Assembly (NCBI RefSeq): GCF_010093535.1
Contig: NW_022985225.1
Location: 1-64,000 of the forward strand
Source of the DNA: Lindgomyces ingoldianus
Taxonomy: Eukaryota; Ascomycota; Dothideomycetes; Pleosporales; Lindgomycetaceae
Reading direction: 5' to 3'
Length of the DNA: 64,000 nucleotides
In this document: piece after piece, positions 22,351 to 34,242 of the stretch
Layout of the letters: every line of letters begins with the position of its first letter
Position numbering within the stretch: the first letter of the stretch is position 1
The notes under the pieces: model-generated
Told to the model about the DNA's origin: nothing
Databases searched by the model: none
Seen by the model: only the letters and a program-made list of their open reading frames with translations
Program-made: the position numbers and the translations under genes

Positions 22351-23887
22351 GCTCGTCCTGCGTCCAGGTTAGCGACATGGCCTGAGGCATGACTGACGTG
22401 CCGACAAAGCGGCTGTCCTGTGCTTCAAGGCAGCGGGACTCGACCAAATAACATGGAAATCTACAACTCATGACGCAAAATTCGACGAATAGATGTTTTA
22501 GGGAAATGAAACAATAGCAGAAGCAGTCCAAACCTACCGATTTTTAGCCTGCAGCCTTATGCCTAGCCGTTCGCCTGGGTGTGGGCAGAGAAGGTTCACA
22601 GAATAGTGAATGCGCAGGGTGGGCGCATTAGTAGTCCTTTTGCGCTCTTCACCGCCTCGGCCGCTGACGACTGCAATACGTCTAATCTCTCGATTTGAGC
22701 AGAGAGCATCCGGTGGAGCGCATTAGAAGGACTTCTGTGGCACTCGCCGGCTGCCGGTGTAGGAAAAGGCAAAGGTAAGCGGCAATCTGGGCGGACGAAA
22801 CTCAGGACTCGTTGTTGAAATGTGGGCCTGTGTGGAGTGGTATCATATCGGGCGCGAAGAGTGAGGCTCCCTAGCTGTTTTCTGGCAGTGGATGTGATGC
22901 TATGGGATGAGGGCGGCCTCTTCGAGGGACACGGAACAAGGCAAAGGTTTGCCTCGTTGCTGCCTTGAGATGGTGTCCGCCAAGCGCCGTAGGGACGGAC
23001 ACCGTGGCTATGTCGAGGTCGAGTCCTCCAACCACATCCTCCACCAGCGGAGACACATCATGGCCATTGTCGCAACTGCATACAGTCCTGCGAGTCTCCC
23101 GACATCCCTTGCCGCTCTCTCGCCTAACTCAAAAATCAAATGTCTGCCATGTGTTATCGATTAATACCGCGGGTCCGTGTTCGCCAGATACTTCAGCAGC
23201 GCAGTGCTACAGCAATATCGCCACGCGGCCAGTTACATGTCCGCTGGCCATGTTACCAAGGCAGAGATGATATAAGCCCGCCTGCCCAATGGTAGGCGGC
23301 TGCATAGCCTGAATGTCGTGACTGCAACCTCCGTTTTTGACCTGGGATGCGCCTCCGCGCGGAGGGAGTCAACAGGTGCCAACATCCAGTACCGGCCAAT
23401 CACCGGCCGTAACCGTTCGGCTTTAGAAAAGGTGTGTCTCAGGGATTGTCGAGAGGGTGAGTCAGGCACAAAGGCTGTTCGCTAGCATCTAGCGCCAGTC
23501 CCACCTATACGGAAACATCTCGAGCAGAGAGGTTGCAAGTACATTTGATGCCATTCTGAAGTATAGTGCCCTAACTCGCCGGAAATGCCAGTGTCAGAAA
23601 CTTAAAATAAAAAAGAAACAAAAACTGAATGTACTAGAAAGACAGGAGGTGCGCCTGAGATGCGTCCAAGCCATCATTGGTAGTGAGGAGCCAATTCCAG
23701 AGTTGCCTCACCACATTCACTCATTGGAGACCTTCTAGACGGGCTCCATTTTGCTATAGGGATATCAAACGAATAACGGGAACCTTCATAGTCATCATCA
23801 AATAAAACAACTAAAGAAACCCAACCACAGTTCCGGCCACGTGTATCATCCAAAACATTTCATCCCAACATATATCGTCGTCTCATC
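22351..23887. other. Intergenic, upstream of the zinc-finger gene
   Basis: About 1.5 kb between the start of the five-exon zinc-finger gene and the 3' end of the next minus-strand gene. Overlapping small ORFs around 22870-23470 lie in several frames with no recognisable content. It probably contains promoter, leader and 3' UTR sequence. Confidence 0.5.
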
Positions 23888-26800
23888 TCATTGCCCCTGA
23901 TACTGGTAATTGTGCTGTTGTGTGTTCATATACGACATCTCCTGGTACGCCGATGGCTGATATTGCATCGAATTCCCCGAATCATATCCCATATCAGACA
24001 CGCCACCTGCCGTCATAGCCTGCGGCTCATGCGTGAAGTACGTCGTCGAACCCACCGTGTCGGTCGAATAGGGAGTCGTGTCTACTGGGGATGTCGTAAA
24101 CACAGCCTGCTGCTGCTGTCCAATCGCTGAAATGGGCGTCATTGGATAACGGTTCGGCCCGTTCTGGATATTACCATTGTGGTAAGGCTGGCTCGGAATC
24201 TGGAGCCCATTGACATAGGCACCCCGTGCCTTTGGGGGCTCCTGCAGTCCTGGATATGATCTTACTGCATAGCTCTGACTATCTTCAGGAACAAAGTTGG
24301 TGTAATTTCCCTTCTGTGGCCCTGGTTGATTTCTGTACGCCACCAGCTGAGGTGGAGGATACGTGTGCATAACATTTGGCGCGACTGTCGAGGAAGAGTT
24401 ATCCGGGGGGAATTGACCAAAAGACGGATCAATGCCAGGAGCGAGTGTAGAATTGTTGTTGGGCATGTACCTGGAAGGATTATCGATTGGTGACCTGCTT
24501 GGTGTTACCGAAAGCTTGCGCGACTCTGACATCTCAACAACGGGACTGATGACAGTGTCGGCGTTCATTTGCTTCTGCTCTACGAGTGGAAGAATTGGCA
24601 TGCTGATTTGCTCCATGTGCTTAGCAAGATGGACGGTTAGCTTCTTCCAACTGTTGCAGATGTTGCCGCAGAATCGGCAAGGCTCATCCTTGGGCAGCTT
24701 AGTTGTATCGCGCCGACAATTCTCCACCAATTTCCATATATCATCAGGACTGTCTTTGGTCGGCATTCCTGAAAATCCTTGCTGCCATGAAGCAGATTCT
24801 GTGTTTGCAGAGGTGTCTTTGTTTGCTCCTCGACCAGTCCTCGCCCGTGGCTCAGCGATTTTATGTTCCCGCACTAAGTGTTGAACAAAGTTATCCTTCC
24901 GATAGCACGTATGACTACAGTCACCAATGCAACAAGTCCAATTTTCCAGCTGCCTATGTCGTTCGTTCTCATGTCTGACCCAATCTGCCTTTCGCTTGAA
25001 TGACTTCGGTTCGCCACAGTTCGGGAACGTGCAGGTAAACGGTTGGACGTCTTCATGAACGTGTTTCGTCCAGTCGGATGGCTTGTAGAACTTCTTCACC
25101 TTGAAGCATAATGGACATTCGAACTCGGCAGGGAGTCGCTTGACTGGAGGTAGAGGGACGCCGGACGGAAACTGTGCAGATACAACTGTGCCTTCTGGGG
25201 GAGGCTCTCCGTCATCGTCCGATGAGCCAGGCGCAGTGATTTGGAAGCCGATGAAGGGCGCCTCGGAGTCTTTGTTACCTGCGCGTGGGGGAAGCTGCTT
25301 GGATTCGCCACCTAGCGCAGTGCAAAATTTGGCGGACGAGCAGTTCCGGTTCTTGACTGCGTTTAAGTGCTTGACTTTGAATTCGAGCAGCCGTTTGTAT
25401 CTCCTCAACTGCTCTTGCGTGATTCTCTCCACCATGTAGTCTACTAAGCGAGGGTTGAGTTGGCGAGCATGGGTCTTGAATCCTTCGAACGTCGGAATTA
25501 TGGGATCGCAGCGCACCTTGAGGTCCATGGTTATAGTTTCTTGTGTCTCTTCGTCATCATCATCTCCTCCAGGACTTGGTAAGGGTGAGTGCTTTGTTGC
25601 TTCGGTCTCTGCTAGTGGGGAGGCCAACATAGGCATAGGTGGACCTCCATGTTGGGTCATGAGTTCGGCCAGTCCGGGTGATTTGCCTAAATCACTCCTA
25701 CTCCTGGAGCGTCTGATCGCGTTCTTGGCAGTAGCCCAGGGACCAGATGTTGCCGACAAATTTGTTGAGCTAGGTGGCCCGACATCCCTTCCATGACTTG
25801 CCACACTTGTATCAAGTCTTGGCGACTTCGGACGTCCCCAGCTACCCATCCTCTTGGGTTTCTCGGGGACGGGATCTTTCGCTTTCTCTGGCGTTTCAGG
25901 AGGCTGAGCCGGTATGCTTCCTTTGCGCTTCAACAATCCACTAGGAGCTCGTTTGGGTATGATACTCTCCAAGAAGCTTGGACGTCGTTGCCTCTCTTTG
26001 GCTTTCTTCAGGTCTCGACCAGGTTCAATAGCTTTCACGACCCCAGGAGCGTCCCGAACGCTACCCAAGTCAGATTCGCTCATGCGACGTGAGCCAAGAG
26101 TGGCAGCAAGCGAGGCCGACTCCACGTCCTTGGCTCTTTGCCGGAAACGCATCATGGCAGCATTGGAAGTTGGAGGTTGGTACCGTTCCGAAGTTAACGC
26201 TTCAGTGGGTGCATCGTTCCAAGGCCGAACAACTGCGGTGGAAGGGGCACCATTCTCTGGGGCGGGAGGGAAGTACGATTCGACATCAGTGTTATTGAAA
26301 TCAATCGCAGCCGGTGGCGATTGAGGCTCATCATCCTCGTCCTCGTCTTCATAATCGTCGAATTCGCTTCGTTCGTCTATGTAGAGTCCTGGTCCAGGAA
26401 TACCGGAATCATCTATGTAAGTGAAGTCGGTGCGCACTCCTAAGCCCGAATTTGCTCCAAAGCCTTGGCGATGAGCGTCGTTGGTGCTTTTCGCTCTGCG
26501 CCGAGTTGAGAATGGTTTCAACAAGCCGATGGATGAACCGCCATCACCTGCATCGCTGCCGACCTCGCTCTTGGAGAGCCAGTCCACAACCTCAAGCTTC
26601 TTCTCGTTCTTGAACCTTTGCTCTGCAATGTCATCAATGCTGGGAACCCACACGTCTTTCATAGCATCACGATCCTCGGGGTTTAGCCCGACCTGGCCAG
26701 ATGGACCGCCCGGCAACCAGGCACCATCCTCACCGCGCTCTGCGCTCCTCACGATCAGCTGCGCTCTTACCTGCTCAACCTTGGCATCGTCGTCATCAGA

Positions 26801-27853
26801 TGACTCATCTGCCGGGACAGACAGATGGTTGCCAGACCGGCGACTTCCATGACTTCGTTTGCTCATGGGCCTACTTGTGTCGGAAGGCGATGGTGATCCC
26901 CTTGTGCTGTAGTTCTCAACCCTAACAATGGGGCTCGTGAGATGTGTTGCACGTGGTTGTGGGTTTGCGAGTGTCATATTGCCAGGGCTGTTAGTAAGCG
27001 CAGGGCTGTGTTGCTGCTTGCTGGGGGTGGATCGCAAGGTATGAGAGGGAGGGTTAGGCGGCGTAGATGAGGGGTGGAATTGATTGGCAGAGTATTGTGC
27101 GCCAGATGTATTCATATGCCGCGACGAGTCGTCGGCAATGATTGGGCTCGAGTTGTTTGTAGGGCAAGGTGACATCAATTGGGAGTGGGCTTCTGAATGA
27201 GCCGTTGTTGGGAGTGGCAATTGGGTTTGTGCGTTATATGTGGCCAGGACGTCGTCACTTATAGGGAGGGACATCTGCATGCCACTTGGGAAGTTGTCGA
27301 ATGCGTCGTGTGTAGTGAAGGGGTCGGCGACGTTAATGTTGGAGAATTGGTCCTCTAGATATTGGTCACCATAGCTTGGGGTGGTGTAGGTGCTCAAATC
27401 CTGATAATTGGATTCACTGAGATATCCTGTTTCCGGACTGATATGGTCGATGGACTGGGATGGTGAAAGACTGTGGCCGTTACGGCTATTCATACCAGGA
27501 GATAGGCTGTAGTTCGATTGCTGTTGCATGTATGCATTGGGTGGAGGATAAGATGGGTTGATAAGATCCGGGTGTAAAGAGGAGTCAAAGGAGGATCCGG
27601 TATTTGGGGTAAAGGCCGACTCCTGAGGATTTGTGTGGGAGGTGGGGAGGGCATTCAATGAACTATAGTCCATCATGGCTGGCTCTGCGGAGAAGGTAAA
27701 TCCACCTTGGGCATCTGGCAGGAGGAAGTTCCCAGAGGAAGTAACAGGATGAAAGCCATTGATTGATTCATCTTCAGGGTGGCGCTGCTGGCGACGCTGG
27801 CCATTGAAAGGCTGCGGCCGGGACTCGATAGTGGGCATCATGGCTCGTATCAC
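23888..27853 (-). CDS. Large C2H2 zinc-finger transcription factor
   Basis: Single exon, 1321 residues from the ATG at 27853; Met5 or Met6 could also start it. The N-terminal 350 residues are rich in Ser, Gln, Asn and Pro and look like an activation region. Acidic runs follow (SSDDDDAK near 350, DDYEDEDEDDE near 510). A conserved helical segment (near 800-850, LNPRLVDYMVERITQEQLRRYKR split by other residues) precedes the fingers. Finger-like units are near 909 (CPLC...WTKHVHEDVQ), 937 (CTFPNC...DWVRHENERH), 976 (CCIGDC...FVQHLVREH) and 1055 (CRFC...LTVHLAKH). The Gln/Tyr-rich tail ends near QQHNYQYQGQ. This K-x-D-W-x-R-H-E-N arrangement is typical of a fungus-specific C2H2 family. It is likely nuclear; the target is unknown. 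A long 5' leader probably extends into 27854-28700. Confidence 0.85.
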   Translation of the reverse strand: MIRAMMPTIESRPQPFNGQRRQQRHPEDESINGFHPVTSSGNFLLPDAQGGFTFSAEPAMMDYSSLNALPTSHTNPQESAFTPNTGSSFDSSLHPDLINPSYPPPNAYMQQQSNYSLSPGMNSRNGHSLSPSQSIDHISPETGYLSESNYQDLSTYTTPSYGDQYLEDQFSNINVADPFTTHDAFDNFPSGMQMSLPISDDVLATYNAQTQLPLPTTAHSEAHSQLMSPCPTNNSSPIIADDSSRHMNTSGAQYSANQFHPSSTPPNPPSHTLRSTPSKQQHSPALTNSPGNMTLANPQPRATHLTSPIVRVENYSTRGSPSPSDTSRPMSKRSHGSRRSGNHLSVPADESSDDDDAKVEQVRAQLIVRSAERGEDGAWLPGGPSGQVGLNPEDRDAMKDVWVPSIDDIAEQRFKNEKKLEVVDWLSKSEVGSDAGDGGSSIGLLKPFSTRRRAKSTNDAHRQGFGANSGLGVRTDFTYIDDSGIPGPGLYIDERSEFDDYEDEDEDDEPQSPPAAIDFNNTDVESYFPPAPENGAPSTAVVRPWNDAPTEALTSERYQPPTSNAAMMRFRQRAKDVESASLAATLGSRRMSESDLGSVRDAPGVVKAIEPGRDLKKAKERQRRPSFLESIIPKRAPSGLLKRKGSIPAQPPETPEKAKDPVPEKPKRMGSWGRPKSPRLDTSVASHGRDVGPPSSTNLSATSGPWATAKNAIRRSRSRSDLGKSPGLAELMTQHGGPPMPMLASPLAETEATKHSPLPSPGGDDDDEETQETITMDLKVRCDPIIPTFEGFKTHARQLNPRLVDYMVERITQEQLRRYKRLLEFKVKHLNAVKNRNCSSAKFCTALGGESKQLPPRAGNKDSEAPFIGFQITAPGSSDDDGEPPPEGTVVSAQFPSGVPLPPVKRLPAEFECPLCFKVKKFYKPSDWTKHVHEDVQPFTCTFPNCGEPKSFKRKADWVRHENERHRQLENWTCCIGDCSHTCYRKDNFVQHLVREHKIAEPRARTGRGANKDTSANTESASWQQGFSGMPTKDSPDDIWKLVENCRRDTTKLPKDEPCRFCGNICNSWKKLTVHLAKHMEQISMPILPLVEQKQMNADTVISPVVEMSESRKLSVTPSRSPIDNPSRYMPNNNSTLAPGIDPSFGQFPPDNSSSTVAPNVMHTYPPPQLVAYRNQPGPQKGNYTNFVPEDSQSYAVRSYPGLQEPPKARGAYVNGLQIPSQPYHNGNIQNGPNRYPMTPISAIGQQQQAVFTTSPVDTTPYSTDTVGSTTYFTHEPQAMTAGGVSDMGYDSGNSMQYQPSAYQEMSYMNTQQHNYQYQGQ

Positions 27854-30800
27854 TCAGGCCTGGCAAAAGGCAGAATCGAGTGATCCGCTCTACGGAGGGC
27901 GGGCGGCGGCTTGGTGCAGGATCCGATCTCAATAAAGGCAGACCCGGGGAGTTGGAAGTAACGTGACTGGCCGTTGCTGCTTAAGGAGCCATGAGTGCTG
28001 CCTTGAGGTGGCCTGAGTAGGGAATTTGGCGAACTCGGCGCCGGAAAAGGTGTTGCAGATAGACAAGAAGCTGGGTCGCGGCGCGTCAACAGCGGAGCCA
28101 GCAGCGAGTTGAGGGAGGGAATGCGGAAAATATTGCACCAGCGACGTGGTGGGCGACGTTGGAGTGATGAAGGCTCACAGCGGGCGATCCGCCTCGCACA
28201 GGGATGATATGTCGAATGCGGGAGGGCTAACGGGCAGTGCGAATTCACGAGGTGCTGTGCAGAACAGCAGAGCCGTCAGTGGTTGTTTGAGGGTGGGTGT
28301 TTCGAGACGGAAGAGTGAGAGCCGCAGAGCGGGTCCTGGGCGATGAGAATGCGGGTGAGAGACGTGAGGTTTTGCTGTCGATGGGCAGCCGCAGCAGCAG
28401 GAGACTTTCGAGGCACCGGTCAAGGCTGACTCCTCCAAGCTTCCCGCGAGACCAAAAGGCTGGGTGCCAAGGCGGACGATTTCGAACAGGTCCTCTGACG
28501 TTGGGGAGCGGAGCGGCAGCGCTGAAAGTGTTCGGGGTGCAGAAGACAGATAGAGGTGCAGGAGGAGCGCAGACAAGCGCGATGACGAGATGGGAATATG
28601 AGAGCGAGCGTTGCTGCGACTCGAGGCAGATTTACAGATTTGCGACACGCTCCCAGCAGGCTTGACACGGCGGCACAGCCTCAGCGCTCTCGAGGGAGCG
28701 GAGCGTGCAGTGGCAGTGCCCTTCCGATAGCGACGTATCGCGAGACGTGGGGATTGCTGTTAATTTGCATTCATTTTTACCATGGCCACGAGCGATGACA
28801 TGTTAACATGCCCATGGAGCCCTCTCCCTCATATTTCCCTCCCCTTTCCCTCGAGTACGCACGCCGGCGCTTAGCATTGAGTGAGCCCGAGGCCGATACT
28901 ATATAAAGGCGGCCAAGCCCCTTAGGCGCGACTGCTCAAAAGCTCCTGGAGGCCCATATATATAACCACCTCCACGGAACAGGGCCTTGTTGGGCGGGCA
29001 GAGGGGCATCCGCGGAGGGAGCGCGTCCTGGTTGCTTTTCATTTCCCAGTATTTACGCGCTTGAAGCTGGACTGGGCCGATAATTGAGAGCATCGAGGCT
29101 CCCTTTCAACTTCAGCCCTGCCGCGATGCAACCATCCGTGCCCGGCTCTCGTTTCACCGTATGTAGCATGAGCCGATGCCGGGTGGCTCCCGGGGGCCGT
29201 TGGCGGGGTTTATCGGCACACCGAAAGATCGCACGCGAGGTTGCTCGCATGCCAGTTATAACCAGACGATATGTCTGGTCAGGATGAGGATCCGCGACTT
29301 TAACGATTTAGTAGCTTGGGTGGAGCTGGCAGACACGACACGAGGGTGCGTTGTTCCTCTCAAAAAATAGCCCTTTGCCGGGTCTGCCTTGGCAAAAACA
29401 GCCATATTAATGCAAGCCTGCTTCCTCCAATAAATGCATTCGATAGGCGACATGGAATGCGCTGACTGTGTTCCATGTGTGGCTTTGCCCTGTGACGCTC
29501 GGCGAGCAGAGTTGAGGAAGAGGTGTATTTGATTCTGAATGATCAGCTCCCTAGTGTACTGCTTCCAAGAGTCGGAGTGGGACGACCAACGGACACCGGG
29601 GGTTGAAAGCCCTTGTCCGTAGCGACGAAAAGAGCTCGCATGCATGGAACTTTAGGCGAAGATAGCAAACATCTAATGCAAGATATAGTGCAAGAGCGAC
29701 TGTGGCTTGAATGCGGAAACATGTGAAATCTCATTTGGCACTTCATCTTTAATCTCAGACGATTAACTCCCATGATGAAATGCAATCTTGCAGCGGAGGA
29801 TGAGGCTTTGACTGTCTGTCAATCTTCTCTGATACGATTGTGTTCGTATAGAACTTCTCAAGACCGCTTACAGATCTTAGCAGTGATCGAGTTCAAGTAG
29901 AGGCCGCTCGTCTGCGCATCAATATAGAAGTGGCAGAGGAAACTGAGAGTTGAGACTGAGGAGCCGCCTCTGGGTCGAGTGGACCCAAAGAAGGTGGCAT
30001 AATGCAGGTACCCGTGACGGGTCGTTCTGATGCCCGACAGAGCGGCGAACGGAAGGATGTATCTTCAAGGCCAGCGGACGGAGGTGAAGAATCCTCCCAA
30101 GAGCAAGTGCTTATGGAGTTCTGTGGGGATATCAACACTGAGAGGCATTCTAGCCCCAACCTGCAGCAGACGACCACCAGACCTATTGATTGCACAGGGA
30201 ATAGTCGGAGATAAAAGGCCCAAGGATCCTGACGCGTCCCAGTGGTGAGGTCCAAAACGGCATGCACTTCGATCAGGAATGGCTAGCACCGCGAGGGTCG
30301 CGTTTGACGTCATCGTGGAGCCGCGTGTTCTCGTCGCATTGCATGAAACCATTACATCTGGGTTGAAGGAAGTGCATAGAGGAGCGTTCGGTCTCCGTAC
30401 GCTTAGATATGGAAATATAATTCTGAGGCTTATCAATTTTCTCTTGCCCTTGAAGATAACTTAGTGGAATGGATCAAAAGACTCGCATCGAACAAATTAG
30501 AGGACAGAAGGGGAAGATGATCAAGACAACTAAAGACGAAACAGTCAAGACGAGTGAGCTAGCCCTTTTGTCAACTTTAATTCGTGTATCTGTCGGTGAG
30601 GCAGTTCACTAGATTCTTTAGTCAAAGAATCCTGGGATGGCAGTTGTGGAAGGCAAGTCCGCTACCTGCACAACCATATGGCAAGGAACCAAGCATGCCT
30701 CGTCGTCGGCAGAGTGAAGAGCACTTTCTACTGTTGGGGCCGAACCTTCGGGCTTGGAAAACTGGCCGTTGTCCACCCGCTCTTAGTTCCCGATGACCTT

Positions 30801-31447
30801 GCCCAGGCGGACCGGAGTGACGGCAACTTTGGAAACAAACCCGGGATGACTGCGATGCTTTTCCAAAAGCAATTAAGACATTCTGGCCGAAGGGGACAAT
30901 TCGATAGAAATTCGAGGTGATGAGGTAGAAATAAGATTGATATAATAGATGAACGGGCGTGAGGCTCTTAATCCTAACGCGTAAGTTTTTCCGTGCGAGA
31001 GTGGGCTGCCGATGCCGATGGGAAACCACCACGGCGAGACCCTTGATCCGGGGCAAAGGAGACTAGAGACAACGGCAACCAACGAGCTTGCACCGGACTT
31101 TGACGCCAGTATCGACAAAACATGGCGAGAGACAGCCCCTCAGGCATTTCTACTTTGCTTCTTCAAACTTCAGCATCTCCTGCTGTGCGCTTCATCCCTC
31201 TACAGTACAGGCGGTCATCGTTTGGTGTCAATGCGTCACACGTCGCGTCTCGTTCGCATGTGACAGCATCACCAGGTCGCAATACAGAAGCTCCACAAGG
31301 CATTTAGGCACTATCTGCCATTGGGGCAGCCCCAGCTGGTCTTATCCTTTCTTATACCTCACTTCATCCTCCCGGAAGCCTCCTCTCCTCCCCCAGATCC
31401 TTTAACTCTGCTCCCACCAACCTGCTGCCCCGCCGCAGGACGCCAGC
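27854..31447. other. 3.6-kb intergenic region between divergent genes
   Basis: No gene is supported. The left part (to about 28700) is GC-rich and probably the leader and promoter of the large zinc-finger gene. Overlapping ORFs of 60-160 codons there run in several frames on both strands. A TATAAA at 28902-28907 faces right, but no plus-strand gene follows for 2.5 kb. The right end (31320-31447) is pyrimidine-rich and is likely the leader of the gene at 31448. A non-coding RNA or a multi-exon gene with tiny exons cannot be excluded. Confidence 0.45.
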
Positions 31448-32662
31448 ATGACGGCAGAGCACATCCCTCCGCCCGACTCGCGGGAGCTCCTTCCTCCGCT
31501 TCTGGCGTGTCTGTCGACCGCGAGCGCCTCGAAACAACCTCCCTCTGCTTTCCTGCCTCTCCTCTCGCCCATCCTCCGCCAGCGAGTCCAGCTGCTCTCC
31601 TCCGATGCTTGGCTTTCCCTGCTCTCGTGGGACAACCAGGTTGCATCCAGACTACCGCAGATCGCCAGCAAGATACGGGTGGAACCCCATCCAGTGTCAG
31701 GAGAGATCGAGGTGGACGAGCCAGACAAGATTCTCTACCGGCGGTCAGACCCCGAGACGCTGCATTCGAGGCTCGTGCTAGGCGAGTTCGGGTTGATACC
31801 AACATATCTTTGGTGCACGGGCGGGGACAATGGCAACTGCTGGAAGCTGGCTGAGCTGCGGGGAATTCAAGACGAGGACGATGGGACGGAATGGTTCCCT
31901 ACCATGAGCGAAGCCAATGAGGCTGGATTCCGTCGCACATCAACCAAGATGAATGGAGGTACGAACCAAACAACAACTACCATCACCTCGCACCATGCAC
32001 CGGCAGAGGAGGATGATGACGACGATGCATATTGGGCTGCGTACGACCGGACGCCAGGTCGGACTCCCCAGAAGCGCTCACCTGCCCCAGTCACAAACTC
32101 GCGCATCCAGTTGCCTACGCAATCAGAGCTTGAATACTTTGCCAGATATGCCGCAGAAGTGCAACCCGCACTCGATGCCCACGACCCAGATGAACAGGGT
32201 CCGGCGCCAGGGGAATCCACATTACACGGCAACGCGCTGAATTTGCACTGCGAGCCGCAGACGGAGCCATTAGAGACCACAAACCTCGGACCGGACGGTT
32301 ACGATTCTTCCATACCGCTAGTCTTCTCGCCTTCCACGCGCGGTGCGAATGGAGTCAACGGTAGCCGCCATGACTCCGTACGCGATGACAAACCCGAACA
32401 CATTGAGTCAGTAGACGAGGATCGATACGCAGCGCTGAACCACCCCCGGCCGTCATCCTCGGCGTCGTCAAACTCCATAGAGAGACTCGAACGTGAGGCG
32501 GAGAGCCACAGCCAAGCCGAACTAGCAATCAAGCAACACATCAGCACGGATCTGAAGAGCTTGTTCCGCTTGGCAAGAACCGCCGGTATCGATAGGGAGG
32601 AATTCGAGAGGATTGTTAAGAGGGAGTTAGAGGTATTGCCCCTGCTAGAGCAGGACCACTAG
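31448..32662 (+). CDS. Conserved acidic protein of unknown function
   Basis: Single exon, 404 residues. I do not recognise a named domain. Residues 1-150 look folded: a helical start (ELLPPLLACLSTAS), then LLSSDAWLSLLSWD, then a beta-rich part with GLIPTYLWCTGGD and WKLAELRG. An acidic patch with aromatic residues follows (EEDDDDDAYWAAYD, about 185-200). The middle is disordered and carries a possible nuclear signal (TPQKRSP). The C-terminal 45 residues form a charged helix (IKQHISTDLKSLFRLARTAG, IDREEFERIVKRELE). The ATG at 31448 lies after a CT-rich leader and opens the long frame. Similar layouts occur in uncharacterised proteins of other filamentous ascomycetes, as far as I recall. Function is unknown. 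Confidence 0.75.
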   Translation: MTAEHIPPPDSRELLPPLLACLSTASASKQPPSAFLPLLSPILRQRVQLLSSDAWLSLLSWDNQVASRLPQIASKIRVEPHPVSGEIEVDEPDKILYRRSDPETLHSRLVLGEFGLIPTYLWCTGGDNGNCWKLAELRGIQDEDDGTEWFPTMSEANEAGFRRTSTKMNGGTNQTTTTITSHHAPAEEDDDDDAYWAAYDRTPGRTPQKRSPAPVTNSRIQLPTQSELEYFARYAAEVQPALDAHDPDEQGPAPGESTLHGNALNLHCEPQTEPLETTNLGPDGYDSSIPLVFSPSTRGANGVNGSRHDSVRDDKPEHIESVDEDRYAALNHPRPSSSASSNSIERLEREAESHSQAELAIKQHISTDLKSLFRLARTAGIDREEFERIVKRELEVLPLLEQDH

Positions 32663-34242
32663 TCTCGGGGTCAAAAGGTAGTCAGTGAACAATATCTTGT
32701 CAGTGATACCCTTGGATGATTAGTGGATTGGCAGGTCAAAAGGACAAGTTGAACAGCAGCGTCTCATACCCATTTCAGCATTTTCTAGCAGCGGAATTTG
32801 GCCAAATTATTTATTTTTTCATGAGGCAATGCATTCCAGCGGCGTTGGAAAGGTTTGGTTGCTAAAGCTTGAGTTTCAGCTTCTGCAGTCGGTTACATTT
32901 TCGTTTTTCTCAAAATGTCTTATGTAGCAACGAAGTTGATAACTAGCTATCCTTTAAGAGAGAGATACTATGTATACCTGCCCATTCAGGACGAACAATT
33001 CCTGCACGCTTTTCAGAGTGGCGAAGGTGGATTCTGAAGGCTTAGGATTGGGTTGGCGCACGGCCAATCAAACCACGCAAGAGAGAATTTATCAGGCCCA
33101 CTAGGTGTGTACAGTTCTGATCAGATGGAATGGATGTATAGGCCTAAGCAGCAACGTTGACTCGGCATCCACCTACATGCTTCAATTCCTCTCGCGTGGT
33201 CCAGTAACGTGGACGGGATGATGGGTTTCTAGAGTAAAAGCATCACACAATTCACAAATCCTCGGTATGTCGAGCAGTAACAACAGCATGCTTATCACCC
33301 TTTTCCTCTTCAACTCCCGCCCGCAGGTTTGGCGGAAGAGGATGGCCCAGGCCTGGGGAATATGATATTCTCGTGAGCAAGGTCCACGTCTTGAATCAAC
33401 GCAGTGCCGGAAGACGACGTCAACGCCGTAAAAATGGTGGAAACAAGGGATATGTGGAGTATAGTCCCTCCACGTTGCCGCGCGGTATGATTGTATTCCC
33501 TACGGCGAGAGTGCCCGATAGCTAGGTTCCGTGAGGGATGGTGGTGAGCGATGATGGGCTCCTGGTTATGGAGTCGTTATGGAGTCATCATGGAGTACGC
33601 AATAGGCCTGAAAGGAAGCCTGATAGGCACGGGGAAAGCAAGTTGATGTATGCAGTGTGAGGACTCCAGAGTAGCTAAAACCCGAATATGAATTGCAAAA
33701 TGTGGATATCTTTCGAGTGGAGTAGAGTTAGACCGCCCTTCGCACAATAGGTTTGGGTGGGCGGTGGTAGGAAAAGCAAATGGACAAGAATATAGAAGTG
33801 AAGAATAGCGATCTCATGGAAGGAGTCAGCCAATTAGATGAAGTGCAGGGCTGAGCGACATCAATTCTCCGAGGTGATAGAAATGCATCATGTGCTACAG
33901 GGAGAGGTTGAGGGCTGGGCAAGAGGGAAAGCGAAAAGGCTTCAATCAATTGCTCGGCACACCTGAAAAGGCAAGAGTACGAGAGCCAGATCATAGCGCG
34001 GTGAATGCCAGACAACCCAGAATGGGCAATGGTTTGTTCAGACGCTCGTTCGTTTGACAAGAAATATAGGATATCTTTTATTCAGTTACTTTTCCCACCC
34101 CATGTTCACGACCCAAAGTTAAAGCCGCCTGCGATATCTCATGAGACCGAACAAGTCGTGTCGGCATGCAAACCGAGAACACCAGGACCTGTGAACTAGC
34201 GAGCGACAGCGCGAAGGCATGTTCGTACTCGCAAGTGGCGCT
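32663..34242. other. 1.6-kb intergenic region, nothing recognised
   Basis: This lies between the 3' ends of two convergent genes. The left part is AT-rich and probably 3' UTR. Short ORFs near 33728-34199 overlap on opposite strands and show no domain. No repeat or RNA gene was recognised. Confidence 0.5.

Noticed and set aside
28902..28907. TATAAA element facing right
   Set aside because: No plus-strand gene follows for about 2.5 kb, so it cannot be tied to a transcript from sequence alone.
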